From NCBI GenBank assembly GCA_002482715.1, contig DLGN01000109.1, forward strand, positions 1-10,490: DNA of 10,490 bases, written 5' to 3'. The position numbers and the translations under genes are program-made. This stretch comes from Oxalobacteraceae bacterium UBA7693. GTDB lineage: Bacteria; Pseudomonadota; Gammaproteobacteria; Burkholderiales; Burkholderiaceae_D. Below are positions 6,956-10,490 of the stretch, piece after piece. The notes under the pieces were generated by a model. That model had not been told where the DNA came from, did not search any database, and saw only the letters and a list, made by a program, of their open reading frames with translations. Every line of letters starts with the position of its first letter. Within the stretch, counting starts at the first letter, position 1.

Positions 6956-8362
6956 CTAGATATGCAAAGCATGCCCCAAAGCCCGCAGCGCAGCTTCTTG
7001 CACCGCTTCGCCCAGAGTTGGATGAGAATGGATAGTCCCGGCTACATCTTCTAAAGTGGAGCCCATTTCCAAGGATAATCCAAACGCTGTGCTGAGTTCC
7101 GAAACGCCTTTACCTACAGCTTGCCAACCAAGGATCAAGTGATTATCTTTGCGAGCGACTACACGCACAAAGCCATCAGTGGATTCTAGTGTCATCGAAC
7201 GACCATTAGCGGCGAATGGGAACATGGCAGTGATGTGCTCTATGCCAGCAGCTTGCGCTTCTTGTGGTGATTTGCCGACCACGACTAATTCTGGATCGGT
7301 GAAGCATACGGCAGGGATAGAAGCCGGTGTGAAATGACGGCGTTTGCCTGCAATAATTTCCGCCACCATTTCGCCCTGTGCCATGGCGCGATGTGCCAAC
7401 ATCGGTTCACCCGCCACGTCGCCGATCGCCCACACATCACGCATGGAAGTGCGGCATTGATCGTCGATTTTGATGGCACGGCCGTCCATGTCTAACATCA
7501 GACTTTCTAAGCCAAAACCTTGCGTACGTGGACGGCGTCCGACGGCGACTAAGACTTTGTCGCAGGCTAGCTCAGACTCTTCACCAGCCGCATTTTTCAC
7601 ACGCACCGCATCGCCTGTGGCATTCAAACCTTGCACCGTTAAGCCGAGATGAACTTCCACGCCCAATTGCTTGAGCGCAGTCTTGACGACTTTGGTCAGG
7701 TCTTCATCATAAGCAGGCAAGATGCGATCTAAGGATTCGACGACTGCCACTTTTGCACCGAGTTTGCGATATGCGATGCCTAGTTCCAAACCGATGTAGC
7801 CACCGCCAACCACGACCAATTTTTTCGGTACTTCGGTCGGGGATAAAGCTTCAGTTGAACTGATGACCTTACCACTGCCAGAACCAAAGGGCATGAACGG
7901 AAGTTCTACAGGAGTTGAACCAGACGCGATTAATAAATGTTGGCAAGTGATGCGTGCGACTTCTTTGCCGTCTTGCATGATGGCCACAGTTTTGCCATCG
8001 AGAATCTGCGCCCAGCCTTTGATGACTTGTGCTCCATTCTTTTTCAATAACGCGCCAACGCCTGTGGTTAAGCGTTTGACGATGCCGTCTTTCCAGCTAA
8101 CGGTTTGCGCGATATTGATGCTGGGATCGCTGACCTGTATGCCGATGGATGAGCCGTGTGAGTAATGCTTGGCTTTTTCAAATTCCTCGGCAGCATGGAT
8201 GAGCGCTTTGGATGGAATACAGCCGATGTTAAGGCAAGTGCCGCCGAGTTGATCGCCTTCGATCAAGATCGTGGCGATACCCAATTGCGCGGCGCGAATG
8301 GCGGCGATGTAACCGCCTGGGCCACCGCCGATGACGACTAGGGTTGTGGTTTGTGTTTGCAT
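6956..8362 (-). CDS. lpdA: Dihydrolipoyl dehydrogenase (E3 of the branched-chain complex)
   Basis: A 468-residue FAD flavoprotein that reoxidises the dihydrolipoyl group of E2 and passes the electrons to NAD+. The FAD-binding GGGPGG (residues 12-17) is at the N-terminus. The redox disulfide is C43/C48 in GGTCLNIGCIPSK. The NAD-binding Rossmann motif GGGYIG is at 186-191 after VPKKLVVV. A second FAD contact is WAIGDVAGEPMLAHRA. The C-terminal dimer interface carries the catalytic dyad H447 and E452 in HSHPTLGEAV. Length and all motifs are normal. The ATG at 8362 is preceded by AAGGAAC. It lies about 196 bp after E2, with a palindromic repeat in between, and belongs to the same operon, equivalent to lpdV in pseudomonads. 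A second, general lpd may exist elsewhere in the genome, as is common. Confidence 0.95.
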   Translation of the reverse strand: MQTQTTTLVVIGGGPGGYIAAIRAAQLGIATILIEGDQLGGTCLNIGCIPSKALIHAAEEFEKAKHYSHGSSIGIQVSDPSINIAQTVSWKDGIVKRLTTGVGALLKKNGAQVIKGWAQILDGKTVAIMQDGKEVARITCQHLLIASGSTPVELPFMPFGSGSGKVISSTEALSPTEVPKKLVVVGGGYIGLELGIAYRKLGAKVAVVESLDRILPAYDEDLTKVVKTALKQLGVEVHLGLTVQGLNATGDAVRVKNAAGEESELACDKVLVAVGRRPRTQGFGLESLMLDMDGRAIKIDDQCRTSMRDVWAIGDVAGEPMLAHRAMAQGEMVAEIIAGKRRHFTPASIPAVCFTDPELVVVGKSPQEAQAAGIEHITAMFPFAANGRSMTLESTDGFVRVVARKDNHLILGWQAVGKGVSELSTAFGLSLEMGSTLEDVAGTIHSHPTLGEAVQEAALRALGHALHI

Positions 8363-8435
8363 TTTTGTTCCTTGAAGCAGTTCTTGAACGTCTTCTAAAA
8401 TAGGGATGAAGTCAAAATCAACGTATCAACATTGA

Positions 8436-8521
8436 GACGTCGCTCCTGCGCAGGCAGGAGCCCAGTGGCTTTCGTTATTCAACCAACGACGCTGGATTCC
8501 TGCCTACGCAGGAATGACATC
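8436..8521. repeat. REP/BIME-like palindromic repeat between E2 and E3 genes
   Basis: Two 32-nt arms (8436-8467 and 8490-8521) are inverted copies matching at 25 of 32 positions, with a 22-nt loop. The core of the left arm, CCTGCGCAGG, is itself a perfect palindrome; the right arm has CCTGCCTACGCAGG. All seven differences are transitions, so either transcript keeps some pairs as G-U wobbles. The CTGGATTCCTGC...GCAGGAATGACA form is a common dispersed intergenic repeat in betaproteobacteria (from memory). There is no U-run, so it is not a classic terminator. It could stabilise the upstream mRNA or lower E3 expression. Confidence 0.75.
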
Positions 8522-8558
8522 AAAACTGTTGCGGTAACTTTGGATATACGCAGCAGTC

Positions 8559-9884
8559 TTACTCAATAAACAGCGTAGCAGGACATTCCAAATACCCGCG
8601 TATGGTCTGAATAAACTGCGCCGCATCCATGCCATCAACGACGCGATGATCAAACGAGGAAGACAGGTTCATCATCTTACGAGCGACCACTTGACCATTG
8701 CGTATCATTGGACGTTCTACCATTTTGTTCACGCCGATAATCGCTACCTCAGGTGAATTGATGACCGGTGTCGACACGATGCCGCCTAAAGCACCCAGAC
8801 TGGAAATCGTGATCGTTGAACCCGACAATTCTTCACGCGTCGCTTTTCCGATACGTGCGGCTTCGGCCAGTCTTCCCATTTCGTTCGCATTGCCCCACAA
8901 GTCGCGTGCTTCGGCGTGGCGTACGACCGGCACCATCAAGCCCGCTGGGGTTTGCGCCGCAATGCCTAAATGGACGGCGGCAAATTGTGTGACTACGCCA
9001 GCTTCATCATCGTAACGGGCATTGATTTGCGGATAGTCTCGTACCGCTAATACGACCGCTCGCATCAATAACGGCAACAAGCTCAGCTTGCCGCGCTCTT
9101 TGCCCCATTTCTGATTGAGCTGTGTACGCAGCGCTTCGAGTTCGGTGACATCGACTTCTTCGACGTAAGAGAAATGCGGAATACGACGTTTGGCATCCTG
9201 CATTTTTTGCGCGATTTTGCGACGCAGGCCGATGACGGGAATCGCGGTTTCTTCGTGCAGTTCGCGATAGCTGTTACCGCCAGAAGCGATAGGTGCGGAA
9301 CCACGAGCGACATAGGCATCTAAGTCGTCTTGCGTGATACGACCCGCTGCGCCCGTGCCAGGAACGAATTGCAATTCCACGCCAAGATCCCAGGCGCGAC
9401 GACGTACTGCGGGCGAGGCGATAGGTTTTTCACCATTGGCGCGTGCAGCGCTTGGAACGCTGCTGCTGGTTTTTGCTGCCGAAGTGGCTGCTGCCGCGAC
9501 AGGCGCTTTTGCTGGTGTTGGAGCGGCTGGCTTCTCCACAACTGACGCAGGCGCGGTTGCAACTGGTTCCGCTTTTGCAGGAGCAGGAGCAGGAGCAGGC
9601 GTAGGTGCCGCAGCGGCTGCATTCGCATCCACATTGCCCGCACCTTCAACTTCAATACGAATCAACTCCGAACCAACCGCCATCACTTGACCAGCAGCAC
9701 CACCAAGCGCAATGACCTTGCCATGCACAGGACTAGGAATTTCGATTGTGGCTTTGTCTGTCATCACATCGGCCATGACTTGATCTTCAGTGATCATGTC
9801 GCCGACTTTAACATTCCACGCGACCAACTCAACTTCTGCAATACCTTCGCCGATGTCCGGCATTTTAATGACATGAATACCCAT
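8559..9884 (-). CDS. bkdB: Branched-chain 2-oxoacid dehydrogenase E2 (lipoamide acyltransferase)
   Basis: A 441-residue E2 core protein. It carries the acyl group on a lipoyl arm and transfers it to CoA. The single lipoyl domain spans residues 1-80 with the lipoylated K44 in DVMTDKATIEIP. An Ala/Pro-rich flexible linker follows at about 84-150. The E1/E3-binding domain is at about 154-190 (IASPAVRRRAWDLGVEL, GRITQDDLDAY). The catalytic acyltransferase domain runs from about 210 to the end with HRVVDG (H413, D417). PDIGEGIAEVELV at the N-terminus is typical of branched-chain E2. The ATG at 9884 is chosen because the lipoyl domain starts there and GGAG lies 7 nt upstream; an in-frame start at 9959 would add 25 residues read through the E1 beta gene. 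It begins 1 nt after the E1 beta stop codon, so the two are translationally coupled. Confidence 0.95.
   Translation of the reverse strand: MGIHVIKMPDIGEGIAEVELVAWNVKVGDMITEDQVMADVMTDKATIEIPSPVHGKVIALGGAAGQVMAVGSELIRIEVEGAGNVDANAAAAAPTPAPAPAPAKAEPVATAPASVVEKPAAPTPAKAPVAAAATSAAKTSSSVPSAARANGEKPIASPAVRRRAWDLGVELQFVPGTGAAGRITQDDLDAYVARGSAPIASGGNSYRELHEETAIPVIGLRRKIAQKMQDAKRRIPHFSYVEEVDVTELEALRTQLNQKWGKERGKLSLLPLLMRAVVLAVRDYPQINARYDDEAGVVTQFAAVHLGIAAQTPAGLMVPVVRHAEARDLWGNANEMGRLAEAARIGKATREELSGSTITISSLGALGGIVSTPVINSPEVAIIGVNKMVERPMIRNGQVVARKMMNLSSSFDHRVVDGMDAAQFIQTIRGYLECPATLFIE
9577..9600. repeat. Hexanucleotide tandem repeat inside the E2 linker
   Basis: Three copies of GCAGGA plus one GCAGGC in a row code for alternating Ala-Pro on the minus strand. 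Copy-number change by slippage would alter linker length by two residues without breaking the frame. Confidence 0.7.
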
Positions 9885-9885
9885 C

Positions 9886-10441
9886 TTATTTCTCCATCGC
9901 ACGTTTAAATGCCGCACCAACGCGGGCTGGACCAGGGAAGTAATCCCACTCTTGCGCATGCGGGTAGGGCGTATCCCAGCCTGTTACGCGCTCGATAGGC
10001 GCTTCGAGATGGTAGAAACAATGCTCTTGTACTAGCGCAGTCAGTTCAGCACCAAAGCCGCTGGTGCGAGTCGCTTCATGCACGACCACACAACGGCCAG
10101 TCTTTTTTACCGAAGCTAAAATGGTCGGCAAATCCAAAGGCCAAATACTACGCAAATCGATGATCTCGGCATCGACACCACTTTCTGCCGCCGCTGCTTC
10201 GGATACCCAAACCATGGTGCCATAAGTCAGCACGGTCAGATCTTTGCCTTCGCGGAACACAGATGCAGATTCTAATGGCACGGTGTAATAACCTTCAGGC
10301 ACATCGCCCATAGGATGCTTAGACCAAGGAACAACCGGTTGATCATGGTGACCATTAAATGGACCGTTATAGATACGTTTAGGTTCTAAGAAAATGACGG
10401 GATCATTATTCTCTATCGACGCGATCAATAAGCCTTTCGCA
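9886..10441 (-). CDS. bkdA2: Branched-chain 2-oxoacid dehydrogenase E1 beta, 5' part missing
   Basis: C-terminal 184 residues of the beta subunit of the thiamine-diphosphate E1 enzyme, which with E1 alpha decarboxylates the branched-chain 2-oxoacid and acylates the E2 lipoyl group. The visible part reads AKGLLIASIENNDPVIFLEP, then KRIYNGPFNGHH and PWSKHPMGDVPEGYYTVPL, a pattern typical of branched-chain E1 beta. It contains the C-terminal transketolase domain with IIDLRSIWPLD and VVHEATRTSGFGAEL. Family length is about 325-350, so roughly the first 150 residues, including the ThDP-side N-terminal domain, are absent. The natural sequence stops at 10441, where the DNA folds back on itself. Any TTG at 10428 is an artificial start. 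E2 begins 1 nt downstream. E1 alpha is expected further upstream, outside the window. Confidence 0.92.
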
Positions 10442-10490
10442 CCGTGATGCCTTCCAATCCTTACGATGCGAAAGGCTTATTGATCGCGTC
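10418..10490. repeat. Perfect inverted repeat: fold-back of bkdA2 at the window edge
   Basis: Bases 10418-10441 and 10467-10490 are exact reverse complements (24 bp) around a 25-nt spacer. The plus strand from 10441 reads in frame TVMPSNPYDAKGLLIAS, which is the expected E1 beta sequence just upstream of and including the part coded on the minus strand. So the same gene segment appears in both orientations, joined at about 10441. The arm reaches the last base and probably continues beyond it. Most likely this is a chimeric or palindromic contig end; a genuine inverted duplication would destroy the gene. Confidence 0.85.

Noticed and set aside
6747..6972. Minus-strand frames of 65-68 codons between E3 and gntR
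   Set aside because: They overlap the promoter and hairpin, have no Shine-Dalgarno and no coding pattern.
9330..9690. Open frames on the plus strand and in another minus frame over the E2 linker
   Set aside because: They are shadows of the Ala/Pro-rich, GC-biased codons; the protein-like Ala/Gly runs follow from the repeat.
9885..9959. Longer N-terminus for E2 starting at 9959
   Set aside because: The extra 25 residues overlap the end of the E1 beta gene, and the lipoyl domain begins at the ATG at 9884, which has its own GGAG.

Overview
The window looks like a piece of a mid-GC betaproteobacterial chromosome. The bkd-type 2-oxoacid dehydrogenase genes, a propeller/triple-tyrosine sensor and a palindromic intergenic repeat of the CCTGC...GCAGG kind would fit Oxalobacteraceae such as Undibacterium. 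This is an inference from style, not a database match. All genes but one lie on the minus strand. No tRNA, rRNA, CRISPR array or complete insertion sequence was seen.

Layout. (1) 1-3085, minus: a very large membrane sensor that runs off the left edge. It has a signal peptide, beta-propeller repeats, a triple-tyrosine (Y_Y_Y) domain, one membrane helix, a coiled coil and a GAF domain; its output domain lies outside the window. (2) 3089-3567: a divergent intergenic region. (3) 3568-4026, plus: a small exported protein of unknown function. (4) 4045-6757, minus: a compact three-gene unit made of a YtrA-type GntR repressor, an ABC ATPase and a 12-helix membrane protein. A promoter with an overlapping dyad sits directly against the repressor's start codon and suggests an autoregulated, leaderless transcript. 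(5) 6758-6955: an intergenic region holding that promoter and a strong hairpin. (6) 6956-10441, minus: the 3' part of a branched-chain 2-oxoacid dehydrogenase operon in the order E1 beta (partial), E2, [palindromic repeat], E3.

How the genes work together. E1 beta with an unseen E1 alpha decarboxylates branched-chain 2-oxoacids. E2 transfers the acyl group to CoA through its lipoyl arm, and E3 reoxidises the lipoyl group with NAD+. The GntR/ABC unit is a separate stress- or ligand-responsive export or membrane-remodelling cassette of the YtrA kind, with unknown substrate.

The most striking anomaly is the right end. The last 50 bases (10441-10490) are an inverted copy of bkdA2 coding sequence folded back on the minus-strand gene. 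This gives a perfect 24-bp inverted repeat (10418-10441 and 10467-10490) around a 25-nt spacer. It cuts off the E1 beta gene and is most simply a fold-back chimera at a contig end, though a real inverted duplication cannot be excluded from the sequence alone. I see no convincing wholly new biological system. The least characterised parts are the 12-helix permease with its ATPase and the output side of the large sensor.
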